Assembly: GCF_019049675.1 (NCBI RefSeq)
Contig: NZ_JAFMOW010000067.1
Location: forward strand, 372,001 to 436,000
Length of the DNA: 64,000 bases
Direction: 5' to 3'
DNA from: Rahnella bonaserana
GTDB taxonomy: Bacteria; Pseudomonadota; Gammaproteobacteria; Enterobacterales; Enterobacteriaceae
Under the pieces are notes generated by a model. That model was not told where the DNA came from, ran no database searches, and saw only the letters and a list, made by a program, of their open reading frames with translations. A program made the translations under genes and the position numbers. How positions within the stretch are numbered: position 1 is the stretch's first letter; each line of letters begins with the position of its first letter. Shown here one piece after another: positions 7,015 to 18,200 of the stretch.

Positions 7015-8475
7015 TTAAAGATTTCCCAGATGCAGCGTTTTCACCTGCAGATATTCTTCCAGCCCCAGCACCGAGCCTTCACGCCCCAGACCGGATTCTT
7101 TCACCCCGCCAAACGGCGCGGCCTCGTTGGAAATCGCACACTCGTTTATCCCGATCATGCCGCTTTCAATTGCATCAGCCACGCGGAAAATACGTTGCAG
7201 ATTCTGACTATAGAAATAGGCCGCCAGCCCGAAAGGTGTGTCGTTGGCGCGTTTAATCACTTCGTCTTCCGTTTTGAAACGGAAACAGGCCGCCAGCGGT
7301 CCGAAGGTTTCTTCGTGCGCCACTTTCATGTCGTCGGTGGCGTCAATAATCACCGTCGGCTGGAAGAAGTTGCCGCCAAGTTTATGTCGCTCACCACCTT
7401 CCATCAGTTTCGCCCCCTTCTCCAGCGCGTCCTTGACGTGTTCTTCGACTTTCTCCAGCCCCTGAATGTTAATCAGCGGCCCTACGGTCACACCTTCGTC
7501 CATGCCATTACCGACTTTCAGTTTGCGCACTTCCTCCGTCAGACGTGAGGTGAAGGCGTCATAGACGCCGTCCTGCACGTAGATGCGGTTGATACACACG
7601 CAAACCTGTCCGGTGTTACGGAATTTACAGGTAATGGCGCCCTTTACCGCGGCTTCAATATCCGCATCATCAAACACGATATACGGCGCGTTACCACCCA
7701 ATTCCATCGACACCTTTTTCATGGTGTCAGCGCTGTTACGCACCAGCGTTTTGCCGATTTCTGTAGAACCGGTGAAGGACACTTTGCGCACCGCGTCACT
7801 GGCCATAATCACTTCGCTGATGGCGCTTGTATCGCCCGCCACGCCGTTGATCACGCCATCGGGAACACCCGCATCCTTTGCCAGCTGCAGCAGAGCAAAC
7901 GCCGAGAGCGGCGTATTACTGGCGGGTTTGATGAGGCCGGTACAGCCCGCGGCCAGTGCCGGACCGAGTTTGCGGGTCAGCATCGCCAGCGGGAAATTCC
8001 ACGGCGTAATCGCCGCCACCACGCCGACCGGTTCGCGTGTCGCCAGAATGCGCGAGCCCGGTTTAGCCGGAGGAATGATTTCCCCGTTGGCGCGCTTGGC
8101 CTCTTCACTGAACCATTGCAGATAGCTTGCGGCGTAATCGACTTCGCCCAGCGCCTCTTTCAGCGGCTTGCCCTGTTCAGCCACCATCAGCTCGCCGAGA
8201 AACTGTTTGTTTTCCAGCATCAGTTCATACCAGCGGTGCAAAATTTCGGAGCGTTCTTTGGCGGTGGTTTTGCGCCAGGCTGGGAAAGCATCACTGGCGG
8301 CTTTGACGGCGGCTTCCGTTTCCGTCTTTCCGGCTTTTGATACTTTGGCGACCACATCGCCCGTCGCCGGATCCAGCACATCGAAGGTGTTTTTGGCCTC
8401 AAGCCATTTTCCGCCGACAAAATAGCCGGTCTTAAATAAGGGATGCGCAGAGAGTTTATGAGATTGGGCTGACAT
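7015..8475 (-). CDS. gabD: NAD(P)-dependent succinate-semialdehyde dehydrogenase-like
   Basis: 486 aa aldehyde dehydrogenase. Visible motifs: AAITPWNFP, KPASNTPLSA, the nucleotide-loop FTGSTEIGK, the glutamate in SMELGGNAP, and the catalytic cysteine in FRNTGQVCVCINR, which with its paired cysteine is typical of GabD-type enzymes. The best guess is oxidation of succinate semialdehyde (or glutarate semialdehyde) to the acid. It stands alone, without gabT or gabP, so the substrate is not fixed by context. An excellent ribosome site (AGGAGGA) precedes the start. Similarity to E. coli GabD is clear but not close, so the symbol is tentative. Confidence 0.75.
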   Translation of the reverse strand: MSAQSHKLSAHPLFKTGYFVGGKWLEAKNTFDVLDPATGDVVAKVSKAGKTETEAAVKAASDAFPAWRKTTAKERSEILHRWYELMLENKQFLGELMVAEQGKPLKEALGEVDYAASYLQWFSEEAKRANGEIIPPAKPGSRILATREPVGVVAAITPWNFPLAMLTRKLGPALAAGCTGLIKPASNTPLSAFALLQLAKDAGVPDGVINGVAGDTSAISEVIMASDAVRKVSFTGSTEIGKTLVRNSADTMKKVSMELGGNAPYIVFDDADIEAAVKGAITCKFRNTGQVCVCINRIYVQDGVYDAFTSRLTEEVRKLKVGNGMDEGVTVGPLINIQGLEKVEEHVKDALEKGAKLMEGGERHKLGGNFFQPTVIIDATDDMKVAHEETFGPLAACFRFKTEDEVIKRANDTPFGLAAYFYSQNLQRIFRVADAIESGMIGINECAISNEAAPFGGVKESGLGREGSVLGLEEYLQVKTLHLGNL

Positions 8476-8660
8476 GAGGATCCTCCTAATTTATGCCGTT
8501 TTAAGCGATCTATTCAGTAAGTATAGCGGCTTGAGCAGAAGCGTCAGTCAGACAGCACTGAGAGACACAGATCGCAAAGTGAATTGTCATACGTTCACAA
8601 TTTTCACACCCCTCAGTAAACTGCAGTGAACTCCACCCCATTTTTACAAAGGAAGAAGGC

Positions 8661-9242
8661 ATGTCGACGCGCGAAAAAATGAATATCGGTGAACTCTACA
8701 CAGACATGGGCGAAGGGTTGCCGGAGGAACGGCGTGCGGGAAAAGAGCGGGTGTACGATTACAACCTGACCCGTCCCTCAGAAGAAGAAAAACGCCAGCG
8801 GATGCTGAAAGACATCATGGGCAGTCTGGGCGATAACGGCTGGATTGAGCCGCCGCTGCGTGTCGCGTATGGCACCCATATTCATATCGGCAATAACTTC
8901 TACGCCAATTTCAATCTCACGGTGGTGGACGATGCTACCGTTACAATCGGTGATAACGTGATGATTGCGCCGAACGTCACCCTGGCGACAGCCGGTCACC
9001 CAATCGACCCGGAAATCCGCGCCACCGGACAGCAATTCTCCCTGCCGATTGTCATTGAAGATAACGTCTGGCTGGGCACCGGAGTGATGGTAAATCCGGG
9101 CGTGACAATCGGGCGCAACAGCGTGATTGGTGCGGGCAGCGTGGTGACAAAGTCCATTCCCGCCGGTGTGGTCGCGGCTGGCGTACCGTGCCGGGTAATA
9201 CGCCCGATTACCGCCGCTGACCGTGAAACATTCACGAAATAA
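8661..9242 (+). CDS. maa: Sugar O-acetyltransferase, Maa/LacA type
   Basis: 193 aa left-handed beta-helix acetyltransferase. The hexapeptide repeats run from about residue 70 to 180 (IHIGNNFYANFNLTVVDDA, VTIGDNVMIAPNVTL, VTIGRNSVIGAGSVVTK), with the catalytic histidine in TAGHPIDPE. It transfers acetyl from acetyl-CoA to a sugar hydroxyl; maltose or galactoside acetyltransferases are the named relatives. The N-terminal region (GELYTDMGEGLPEERR) is somewhat longer than in LacA. No sugar operon surrounds it, so the acceptor is unknown. AAGGAAGAAGG precedes the ATG. Confidence 0.85.
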   Translation: MSTREKMNIGELYTDMGEGLPEERRAGKERVYDYNLTRPSEEEKRQRMLKDIMGSLGDNGWIEPPLRVAYGTHIHIGNNFYANFNLTVVDDATVTIGDNVMIAPNVTLATAGHPIDPEIRATGQQFSLPIVIEDNVWLGTGVMVNPGVTIGRNSVIGAGSVVTKSIPAGVVAAGVPCRVIRPITAADRETFTK

Positions 9243-9263
9243 TGCCCTGATATAGGCGATAAA

Positions 9264-9297
9264 AAAGGCCGGAGCTTTTAAACACCGGCCTTTATTT
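9264..9297. terminator. Terminator between convergent maa and aaeB
   Basis: AAAGGCCGG at 9264-9272 pairs with CCGGCCTTT at 9285-9293, followed by TATTTT on the plus strand and preceded by an A-run that serves the opposite strand. Confidence 0.85.
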
Positions 9298-9307
9298 TAA
9301 CGGGCAA

Positions 9308-11266
9308 TTACGCCACAAACGCATGCTGATAACGATGGAGCATTTCTGTCAGACGTCGCACCGGCTCGGTGACTTTCAGAGGCGCGTCGTAATCGACCAG
9401 CTTTTGCTGATACTCACCCAGCTCTTTCAGCAGACGCTGATAATAGTAAGTCCGCTTACCTTCGCCTGACGCCGAAACCACATGATCAGCGGTGTTACGG
9501 ATTTTCTTGTGGAACGCCGACAGCTCATCATTCACCGGTACTTCGGCCAGTTTCATGCGCTGGTGAGCGATAATCAGCATCAGCGCCAGACGGTATTTAC
9601 CGATGTCATTCGGGAACATCACCAGCAGTTGATTGAGCTGATGGTAAAGCGCCGGAAGGTGGTTTTCACGACGACGATACGCCTTGGTGGTCAGCGCCGA
9701 AACCGCACTGCTCATAAAACGGTTCAGCAATGTACGCCCGGTTTTATCGCGGGATTTATCGCGAATAATCAGCAACACCGCCATCGCAATCACCGTACCA
9801 ATCGCCTGCCCCAGCGCATTGTCGAGAAAAGACGTCACGTTAAATTTCATCGGATTACTGAGCACCAGAATATTGATGGTGCCCGCCAGCAAACCGAGCA
9901 TACCGAGACGACGCTTGGTGACTTCTATACCGATAAAGAAGGTGAAAATCCCCAGCATCAGACACAGCAGGAACAGACTTTGCTGCGTCGAAGGCATGAT
10001 CAACATAAACATCATCGAGCCGACCGGGATCGCCAGCAACATGCCGACGATAAAGTCCATCGCCATGCCTTTCGGGTTCGGGGTACGCATCGCCAGCGAG
10101 GTCACCACGGCAATAATAATCACGCAGCCGCTGGCTGAGGTCCAGCCGGTCCATAACCACATCAGGCAACCAATCGCCGTCGCGGTAAACGTACGCAGGC
10201 CGTTGATCAGCGCATGGTGACGTTCTGCCGACACCGGACGAATCACCACTTCACCTTCCAGCACGCCACTTTCAATACTGCTGATGCTGCTGTTGGTCTG
10301 AACGCCTTTCATCAGCAACAGCGCACGCGTTCCGGCGCCGGTCCAGGCACTGAGCGTCACCAGCACGTTATCGCTGTGCATTCCGGTAATCATCTGGCGC
10401 AGCTGTTTCAGGCGGCGGTGAACATCGGCAACGGTGTCTGCCGGTTCTGCAAACAGCGCTTTAAGTTCAGGAGACAACCTTTCCGGCGTGTCTTGCATAA
10501 TCAGGTAGGTTTCACAGGCCTGGGTGATCATACTCAGCGAAGTGCTGTGCAGCGCTTTCAGACGCTGGTTGCAGCGCTGCCAGCGCGAGGATTCCATCAT
10601 CAGACTGCCGCGCATACCGTTAAGCGCCGTGGTGCTTTTCACCAGGTTATTCCAGGACTTATCGATGTCTTCTTTCGTCCCGATATTTACGCAAATCCGC
10701 ATCAGCGCAAACTGATCCAACATCAGCTGACTGACGGCGCGGTCGATATCTTTTTTGATTGAACGGGGAGAAAACAGCAGGTCAGCCACGATGGCGCAAC
10801 AAATCCCGATAACAATTTCACTGCAACGCTCGACGGCAAACTGCGGTGTCTGTAACGGTGCGCTGGCGGATGTCACCACGATAATCAGCGCGGTATAACC
10901 GGCCAGCCCCAGCGCATACGAGTTCTCGATACGCACCAGCGAAGACCACCAGGTGCAGACGCCTGCCCAGATACAGCATAAAAGCAGCATCACGACCGGC
11001 GCACGGGCGGTGGCGATAACAATCACCAGCGCCGCGATACAGCCGATGAAAGTCCCGATAACACGCAGGAAACCACGGTGACGAATAGCACCGGCAAAGG
11101 GTTCACCGCCGGCCACCAGCGCAGGGCCGGAGGTCACAATGGCGGCGGTCATGGCCGACCAGCGCGGTGTCTCAAGTTGCAGATAGAACCCGAGAACCAG
11201 AGCGCCGAGGATCGCGAACGTCAGCTTGCAGGCAAAACGTATGCGCGGGATAAGTACGCTATTCAT
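9308..11266 (-). CDS. aaeB: p-Hydroxybenzoic acid efflux pump subunit AaeB
   Basis: 652 aa inner-membrane protein of the aromatic acid exporter family (FUSC type). Two blocks of about five membrane helices (residues about 10-160 and 350-490) flank a soluble central part, and [14 protein letters not shown] matches E. coli AaeB. With AaeA it exports p-hydroxybenzoate and related aromatic carboxylates. An in-frame TTG six codons upstream exists, but the ATG at 11264-11266 with AAGG 8 nt before it fits the family. It follows aaeA in the aaeXAB operon. Confidence 0.95.
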   Translation of the reverse strand: MNSVLIPRIRFACKLTFAILGALVLGFYLQLETPRWSAMTAAIVTSGPALVAGGEPFAGAIRHRGFLRVIGTFIGCIAALVIVIATARAPVVMLLLCCIWAGVCTWWSSLVRIENSYALGLAGYTALIIVVTSASAPLQTPQFAVERCSEIVIGICCAIVADLLFSPRSIKKDIDRAVSQLMLDQFALMRICVNIGTKEDIDKSWNNLVKSTTALNGMRGSLMMESSRWQRCNQRLKALHSTSLSMITQACETYLIMQDTPERLSPELKALFAEPADTVADVHRRLKQLRQMITGMHSDNVLVTLSAWTGAGTRALLLMKGVQTNSSISSIESGVLEGEVVIRPVSAERHHALINGLRTFTATAIGCLMWLWTGWTSASGCVIIIAVVTSLAMRTPNPKGMAMDFIVGMLLAIPVGSMMFMLIMPSTQQSLFLLCLMLGIFTFFIGIEVTKRRLGMLGLLAGTINILVLSNPMKFNVTSFLDNALGQAIGTVIAMAVLLIIRDKSRDKTGRTLLNRFMSSAVSALTTKAYRRRENHLPALYHQLNQLLVMFPNDIGKYRLALMLIIAHQRMKLAEVPVNDELSAFHKKIRNTADHVVSASGEGKRTYYYQRLLKELGEYQQKLVDYDAPLKVTEPVRRLTEMLHRYQHAFVA

Positions 11267-11276
11267 CTTTCCGGCC

Positions 11277-12212
11277 TTAACCAAACTCTCTCAGGCGATG
11301 CAGGAGACGAAGGAACGGAGAACCTTCATCTTGCTTACGGTCATGCTGACCCGTGATAACCACGGTCGCGGTCGTCCCTGCCGGATATGGATGCTGCTGG
11401 TCTTCATCATCGAGCAGGATCTTCACCGGCACGCGCTGCGCCAGACGCACCCATTCGAGGTTGCTGTCGATGGTCGCCAGACCATTGGTTGCGGCTGAGG
11501 AAGAGCTGTTGGTGACCGCAGCGGCCACGCTGTCGACGGTACCATGCATGATGCGGTTACTGCCCAGCGGGGTGATTTCCGCACGGTCGCCTTTTTTCAG
11601 GCCCGGCAGTTTGGTTTCTTCCAGATAGGCGAGAATGTAGAACGAATTTTTCTTCACCAGCGCCACGGCTGTCGAACCACGGTTGATGTAGTTACCCGGA
11701 TGTACGGTCAGGTTAGTGACCCAGCCGTCGGCTGGCGCAACCACGACAGTACGTTCGAGATCCAGCACTGCCAGATCACGTGCCGCCTGCGCTTTTGCCA
11801 GCTGATGTTCAGCGGTTTGCAGCACGTTATTGGCCTGATCGATTTCTTCCTGCGACATGGCCTGCACGCCCAGTTTTACACGACGTCCGGCTTCGCGTTT
11901 TTTCTCTGCCGCCAGCGCCTGATAATACGCGACGTCAGCGCTGGCTTCGTCCAGCGCCTGCTGATAGCGCGGCTGGTCGATTTTGAACAGCACCTGGCCT
12001 TTCTTCACCAGCTGGTTATCGACCACGGGCACATCCGTAATCAGACCGGTGACGTCGGGCGCGATAGACACGATATCAGCGGTAAATTTGGCATCACGGG
12101 TCCACGGAGATTCGGTATAGAACGCCCAGGCTTTGAAAATTGCGATGACAGCCAGCACGACCAGAATCAACGTTATTGCATAACGTATTATTTTTATAGA
12201 GAAATTTTTCAC
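11277..12212 (-). CDS. aaeA: p-Hydroxybenzoic acid efflux pump subunit AaeA
   Basis: 311 aa membrane-fusion (HlyD-type) protein: one N-terminal membrane anchor (residues about 11-30), then the lipoyl half-motif ([25 protein letters not shown]), a coiled-coil hairpin with [18 protein letters not shown], and a beta-barrel. It bridges AaeB to an outer-membrane channel across the periplasm. It starts with GTG at 12210-12212, with GAGGG 6 nt upstream. It lies between aaeX and aaeB. Confidence 0.95.
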   Translation of the reverse strand: MKNFSIKIIRYAITLILVVLAVIAIFKAWAFYTESPWTRDAKFTADIVSIAPDVTGLITDVPVVDNQLVKKGQVLFKIDQPRYQQALDEASADVAYYQALAAEKKREAGRRVKLGVQAMSQEEIDQANNVLQTAEHQLAKAQAARDLAVLDLERTVVVAPADGWVTNLTVHPGNYINRGSTAVALVKKNSFYILAYLEETKLPGLKKGDRAEITPLGSNRIMHGTVDSVAAAVTNSSSSAATNGLATIDSNLEWVRLAQRVPVKILLDDEDQQHPYPAGTTATVVITGQHDRKQDEGSPFLRLLHRLREFG

Positions 12213-12219
12213 AACGCCC

Positions 12220-12423
12220 TCAGACGAACAAGCAGGAGATCAGGTAGAAAAGACAGCAGTATAAAGCTGTGTTGAACAACGCCGGATGCCAGACAAAGTC
12301 ATAAATACCGGTGGGCTGTAACACGCGTCGCAGCAGGAAAAATACGACCAGCGCCAGCAGTATTTCAAAAAACACCGGAGGAAACGACAATCCGAAAATC
12401 ACCATTACCGGAAGCAAACTCAT
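12220..12423 (-). CDS. aaeX: Small membrane protein AaeX
   Basis: 67 aa with two membrane segments around the conserved [20 protein letters not shown] block, almost identical to E. coli AaeX. It is the first gene of the aaeXAB efflux operon; its own role is unknown. The ATG at 12421-12423 is preceded by AAGGA at 7 nt. Seven bases separate it from aaeA. Confidence 0.93.
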   Translation of the reverse strand: MSLLPVMVIFGLSFPPVFFEILLALVVFFLLRRVLQPTGIYDFVWHPALFNTALYCCLFYLISCLFV

Positions 12424-12664
12424 CAAAAAATCCTTACATTATTACGACGGACAAACACGTATCGTCCCGCGCACGCATTATTCATTATTTTAGGCAACGG
12501 CACGCGACCCCGGAGGAAAATAATTCAACGGGAGCAGATCAATGAAGCCGTGGAGTTGCCAGGGAAGTGTGCGAAAGTAAGCATTATGTCAGGAATACTG
12601 AAACCTGAGCATTATCGCCCGGAAGGGTATATTAGCGTGCTTATTATCAAGTAATCAACGTTCC

Positions 12665-12678
12665 GTGATCTAAATCAC
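12665..12678. promoter_or_regulatory. Candidate CRP site between aaeX and aaeR
   Basis: GTGATCTAAATCAC is a perfect GTGA-N6-TCAC palindrome and matches the core of the CRP consensus closely. It lies 20 bp before the aaeR start and about 240 bp before aaeX, so it more likely acts on aaeR. Motif match only. Confidence 0.5.
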
Positions 12679-12697
12679 TTTTAAGCCAGAGTTAACA

Positions 12698-13636
12698 ATG
12701 GACCGATTAAAACGCATGTCGATTTTCGCTCAGGTGGTGGAAAGCGGTTCTTTTACTGCCGCTGCAAGACGCCTCGACATGAGCGTTTCCGCCATCAGTC
12801 AGACGATTTCAAAGCTGGAAAATGAGTTACAAATCAAATTATTAAATCGCAGCACCCGCAGTATTGGTCTGACGGAAGCGGGCAAGCTTTACTATCAGGG
12901 TTGCCGGAAAATGCTGCACGATGTGCGTGAAGTGCATGAACAATTATACGCCTTCAACAACACCCCGACAGGGACATTGCGCATCGGCAGTTCATCAACA
13001 ATGGCACAAAATGTTCTTGCTGCGATGACCGCCGAAATGCTCAGCGAATACCCCGGCCTGACGGTGAATCTTGTGACCGGCATACCCGCGCCCGATTTAA
13101 TCGCCGACGGGCTGGACGTAGTGATCCGCGTCGGCGCGTTACAGGATTCCAGCCTGTTCTGCACCCGCTTAGGCTCAATGCCAATGGTGGTATGTGCGGC
13201 GCGCAGTTATCTGGCGCAGCACGGCACGCCGGAAAAGCCCGCCGATATGGTGAATTTCTCGTGGCTGGAATACAGCGTGCGTCCCGACAGTGAATTTGAG
13301 CTGATCGCCCCTGAGGGCATTTCGACCCGCATTACACCGCAAGGCCGCTTCGTCACCAACGATTCACAAACCATGATCCGCTGGCTGAAAGCCGGTGTAG
13401 GTATCGCCTATGTGCCGCTGATGTGGGTGATTGAGGAAATTAACGCAGGCGAAGTGGAGATTTTGTTCAGAAGCTATCAGTCCGATCCGCGACCGGTCTA
13501 CGCGCTGTATACCGAAAAGGACAAACTGCCGCTAAAGGTGCAGGTCTGCATTGATTATCTGTCGGATTATTTCAAACGGGTCAGCAAGGTTTATCAGGGC
13601 TACCGGCAGGGGAAAAAGGGGGCCCAGTGGAGTTGA
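12698..13636 (+). CDS. aaeR: LysR-type regulator AaeR
   Basis: 312 aa. The N-terminal winged helix (SGSFTAAARRLDMSVSAISQTISKLE) is followed by a substrate-binding domain from about residue 90. It is divergent from aaeXAB, exactly as AaeR in E. coli, where it activates the efflux operon in response to aromatic acids. The C-terminus, rich in Lys and Gln (RQGKKGAQWS), has no known meaning. The ribosome site is weak. Confidence 0.92.
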   Translation: MDRLKRMSIFAQVVESGSFTAAARRLDMSVSAISQTISKLENELQIKLLNRSTRSIGLTEAGKLYYQGCRKMLHDVREVHEQLYAFNNTPTGTLRIGSSSTMAQNVLAAMTAEMLSEYPGLTVNLVTGIPAPDLIADGLDVVIRVGALQDSSLFCTRLGSMPMVVCAARSYLAQHGTPEKPADMVNFSWLEYSVRPDSEFELIAPEGISTRITPQGRFVTNDSQTMIRWLKAGVGIAYVPLMWVIEEINAGEVEILFRSYQSDPRPVYALYTEKDKLPLKVQVCIDYLSDYFKRVSKVYQGYRQGKKGAQWS

Positions 13637-13693
13637 GTTCGTCTCTAAACAAAACTCCACCTGACCTCCCCTTTTACAAGGGCAGGAAAAAAT

Positions 13694-15139
13694 TTAAGCA
13701 GTACCACCCACCGTCAGATTATCCAGTTTCAGGGTTGGCTGACCGACCCCGACCGGCAAACTCTGACCTTCTTTACCGCATACACCAACGCCTTTATCGA
13801 GCGCCAGATCGTTACCGACCATAGAAATCTGCTGCATGGCTTCAATCCCGGAGCCAATCAGCGTCGCGCCTTTCACCGGTTTGGTGATGCGGCCTTTTTC
13901 GATCAGATAGGCTTCTGAAGTCGAGAACACAAATTTACCCGACGTGATATCCACCTGACCGCCGCCGAAGTTTGGCGCATAAAGACCAAATTCCACGCTG
14001 CTGATGATATCTTCCGGTGTCGATTTCCCGGCCAGCATGTAGGTGTTGGTCATACGTGGCATCGGCAAATGCGCATAAGACTCACGGCGGCCGTTACCGG
14101 TCGGTGCAACACCCATCAGGCGCGCATTGAGTTTGTCCTGCATGTAACCTTTAAGCACACCGTTTTCGATCAGTACGTTGTACTGCCCCGGCACACCTTC
14201 ATCGTCAATCGCCAGTGAACCGCGCAGATCCGGCATGGTGCCGTCATCGACAACGGTACAGAGTTCAGACGCCACCAGTTTGCCCATCTGACCGCTAAAT
14301 ACTGAGGTGCCGCGACGGTTGAAATCGCCTTCCAGACCGTGACCTACCGCTTCGTGCAACAGCACGCCAGGCCAGCCTGCGCCGAGCACTACCGGCATGC
14401 CGCCAGCCGGAGCGGCCACTGCGGTCAGGTTCAGCAGCGCCATACGCACGGCGTCACGGGCAAAAGCTTCGGCACGGACTTCGCCGTTCACCGTTTCCAG
14501 GAAGTAGTCATAACCGACACGGCCGCCGCCGCCGCTTGAGCCGCGCTCACGGCGTCCGTCCTGTTCGACCAGAACGCTGACAGACAAACGCACCAGCGGA
14601 CGGATATCCGCCGCCAGCGTGCCATCCGTCGCCGCAACCAGCACGGTTTCGTACACGCCGGTAATGCTGGCACTGACTTCCTGCACGCGCTTATCTGCCG
14701 CACGGGCAATTTTGTCTACGCGGTGCAGCAGGTCGATTTTCGCTTCACGCGGCAGGCTTTGCAGCGGATCCAGCGGAGAATAAAGAGATTTGTACGCAAT
14801 TTCGCCCAGCGTATGGGCTTTGCCATTGCCCTGCTCGCGAACAATGCTGCGGGCCGCGGTGGCGCTGAGATTCAGGGCATTCAGGGTAATCTGGTCAGCA
14901 TAGGCGAAACCGGTTTTTTCACCGCTTACCGCACGGACGCCGACGCCCTGATCGATATTGTAAGAACCATCTTTGATGATGCTGTCTTCGATAACCCAGG
15001 CTTCATGGAAACTGGACTGGAAAAAGAGATCGGCATAATCGAGACGACGTTCTGACAACTGGCCCAAAACGGAAAACAGATCCTGATGACTCAGATTATT
15101 AGCAGTTAGTAACTGCTCACTGACTAAGGCCAGACTCAT
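13694..15139 (-). CDS. tldD: Metalloprotease TldD (catalytic subunit)
   Basis: 481 aa, the same length as E. coli TldD. The zinc-binding [11 protein letters not shown] (HExxxH) is clear near residue 260, together with the glycine-rich [14 protein letters not shown] and the C-terminal GVCGKEGQ. TldD with TldE (pmbA at 3976-5322) forms the heterodimeric protease that threads unfolded peptides into a central chamber. It follows yhdP on the same strand, as in E. coli. Confidence 0.97.
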   Translation of the reverse strand: MSLALVSEQLLTANNLSHQDLFSVLGQLSERRLDYADLFFQSSFHEAWVIEDSIIKDGSYNIDQGVGVRAVSGEKTGFAYADQITLNALNLSATAARSIVREQGNGKAHTLGEIAYKSLYSPLDPLQSLPREAKIDLLHRVDKIARAADKRVQEVSASITGVYETVLVAATDGTLAADIRPLVRLSVSVLVEQDGRRERGSSGGGGRVGYDYFLETVNGEVRAEAFARDAVRMALLNLTAVAAPAGGMPVVLGAGWPGVLLHEAVGHGLEGDFNRRGTSVFSGQMGKLVASELCTVVDDGTMPDLRGSLAIDDEGVPGQYNVLIENGVLKGYMQDKLNARLMGVAPTGNGRRESYAHLPMPRMTNTYMLAGKSTPEDIISSVEFGLYAPNFGGGQVDITSGKFVFSTSEAYLIEKGRITKPVKGATLIGSGIEAMQQISMVGNDLALDKGVGVCGKEGQSLPVGVGQPTLKLDNLTVGGTA

Positions 15140-15166
15140 AGATGTTCACTCTCTTTTTAGACGAAA

Positions 15167-15208
15167 ATCCGGCGGGCTGAGCGTTATATAAACGTCAACC
15201 CGCCGGAC
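15167..15208 (-). terminator. Terminator-like hairpin between yhdP and tldD
   Basis: Read on the minus strand, CCGGCGGG and CCCGCCGG pair around a 22-nt AT-rich loop and are followed by ATTTT, about 75 nt after the yhdP stop. It may reduce readthrough from yhdP into tldD. Confidence 0.55.
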
Positions 15209-15281
15209 AATCCATTGTTACAAGGTTATTAACAGCCTAACACAGCCCGAACGAGGTTTCCTGCCACCTTCGCCGGTGACG

Positions 15282-18200
15282 TTACTGAGCGGCAGCGGCT
15301 TTTGGATGTTCAACCGGTTTGCGCAGAATTTCGTTGATGTGTGGATCTGCGATAGTGCCGCTAATCTGATAGCGAATCAGCGAAATTTTATTCCACAGCG
15401 GCGCCAGCACTTTACTGGCAGCAAATACCGCCACGCCCACCACCGGGTTGATGACGAAAGCGGTAGCCACGCCGACGGTCGCTGAGATTTCCGGCGCAAT
15501 AACCGCTTCCAGATCGAGGCGCTGATTAACAAAATTCACCTGACCGGTAATGGCAATATCCGCTTCAAGACCGTCAACCAGCAGATCATCGGTATGCAAT
15601 ACGCCGTCTTTAATCCAGGCCGTGGATTTGATGGAATCAAAATAGAATCCCTGACCGAAGGTATCACTGAAATCGAGACGCAGTTTACGCAGCAAGGCGT
15701 CGAAACTGACCAGACGCAGTAATTGCCCGGCCCGGCCGGTGCCGACATCAGCGATTTCGCCTTTGCCCAGCGTGTTTTTCAGCGTGCCGTTAAGCGTGCT
15801 GATATCCGGTTTCCACGGCACCGATTTCCAGTGCAGGTCGAAGTTAATGTCGAACGGCGCGCCTTTCAGTGGCGTGGTCACACCAAAGAATGACATCGCC
15901 TGTTCAATATTTTTACCCGTCAGTTTGCCTTTCAGACCGGTATTTTCGCCCTGTGCGTTCTGCTTCCAGTCGCCCTGAACGTTCAGCCGCGCTACGCCGG
16001 TGTCGATCAGGCCGTTGCGCAGCATCAGTTGATCGCCCTGCGGGGTGAGATCGGCATTCACTCTGCGGAAGTTCTGTCCGAGGAACCAGCAGGCCTCGCA
16101 ACGCAGTTGTAACGCAGGCCAGTTAGCAAAGGAAATCTTACTGGTCGCAAACGGATTTCCGCCCGGCTGACCGCTGCTGGTGACATCGTCCACGGTCCAT
16201 TGCGGATTGAAATAGACATATTTCAGGTTCGCCAGCCAGGGGCCGTTGTCATTCATATTCAGCTGACCGTCAATTTCTTTGCCTTTGGCGATGATTTCCA
16301 TTCCCTGACGCCCCTGCACCGAAGTCAGGGCCAGGTCATTCCATACCTGTCCGCCCAGTGTCAGTGCAGGCGTAGTCAGGGTTATCAGATGCGGGAAGCT
16401 GAACCCGCTAAGTTTGCTGCTGGCACCCTTGGCGCCCCTGGTGCTCTGCGTCGCTTTATCCGGCGAGAGCAGGCCCAGCCAGTTTTCACCATCCAGCGGC
16501 GGCAGATTCAGCGTCAGGCTGCTGTCTGCTGGCAATGGCGGCGTTTTCTTCGCGTTAGCCTGCCAGGATGCGCGATCCAGTTTCAGTTGTTTGCCCAGCA
16601 ACCAGCGGCTGTTGAATCGGTCTTTTCCGGCCAGTACGCCTTCCAGATTAAAGCTGTGCAAATCCCCTTTCACATTGACCACCAGCGGCATCGCATGCCC
16701 GGCCTTTTTGCTCAGCGGATCAGGTAAGTGACTGCTCACATCTTTCAGGTCGGCGTTCACATCGACGGTATAGGTTGGCGTACCTTTGTGCGGCAGCGTG
16801 ATATTCACATCGCATTTCCACGGGGTACCACCAGAAATTTTGCTGGCTACGGCTGCCGGCAAACCAGGAATTTTTGCCAGCTGCCAGTTAGCATCCAGAC
16901 CGACTTGCACCTTAAAGTCATCCGCCAGCTCCTGCGTGCTGAACATCACGTTTACCGGCTGGCCAAACCATTCACCGGTAAGACGGTTACTTTGCAGGTT
17001 GCCGTTGTCATAGCTGAACTGACCGCTGAGATGGCTGATTGTGCTGTCCAGCGGTTTAATCAACAGACTGTTGTCTTTTAGTGTCACCCCGCCTGAAGCG
17101 CGAACCATCTCGCCATCCAGCGGAATATCAAGATGTAAGCGACCATTCACTTCGCCGCCAATCTGCAATTCCTGTAGCGCCGAGCCCAGCGAATCATGCA
17201 GCGGTGTATCCATAAAATAGTCGCCAATATCTTTACCCTGACCGCGCAGGTCGGCATCGATAAACAGCTTTTCTTTCAGGTAATCAGGAATATTGGCGAC
17301 CACATTATTGCCATCAACATTGCCTAGTTTGGTATTCGCGGCTTTCATGAACAGACCGTCGTTGAGGAAGTCGAGGTCAATATCCAGATTGGTCAGCGCT
17401 GGCCAGCCGGGCTGGAATTCAAAGGTTGAGTGGCGCAGTGGTACCCAGACTTCAAACTGCCCTTCGTTCTTTTTGAACGGGAAATCATGAGGATTGCCGT
17501 TGAACGTCAGCGTTGCGTTATCGACTTGTCCGGCCTGAATGGCGCCGCTCAGATAATCCACCAGATGTTTACCCATCAGCGGCTCAGGGAAATAACGCCA
17601 CGCTTGTCCGGCATCATATAAGCGGATACCCGCCAGAATATTCAGCCACGGCTCGCCTTTAACAGGCTGGTCGTAACGGAAATCACCTTTCGCCCACAAC
17701 GCGTTAGCCTGGACGTCCACATCTTTGCCCGACAGCGCCCAGCCGTCTTTCGTGTTAGTCCAGTTAAAGGTTCCGGTTGCTGCGCCTATCTCCAGCGGCG
17801 CACGGAACATTTCGCCATAAGCTAAGACACTGTCTTTGAGATTAACCGCCAGCTGACCGCCTGCCACGCTGCCTTTGAGGCTGCCGCTGAAATGATTGAT
17901 GCCCGGCAGCAGTTCCCAGCGCTGCCAGCTGACATCGTGCCAGCTGGCATCAAAACGGGTGTGATCCGGCTGCTTGATCGGGATATCCAGCGCGAGCCTG
18001 TCGACGTTACCGGCAGGTTTTAAATCCTGCCAACGCTCCAGTATGGCGGGAGTCAGGAATGAGAAGGTTGGGATCACCGGTCCTAAGCGTTCGAGTTGCA
18101 GATTTGCGCCGCGGATACGTAATTCTTCGCCCTGCGAGGGGCCGAGGAAATCATTATTTTCGGGAAGATAAAGCGCTTCAAGGCGACCTTTTGGCCACGC

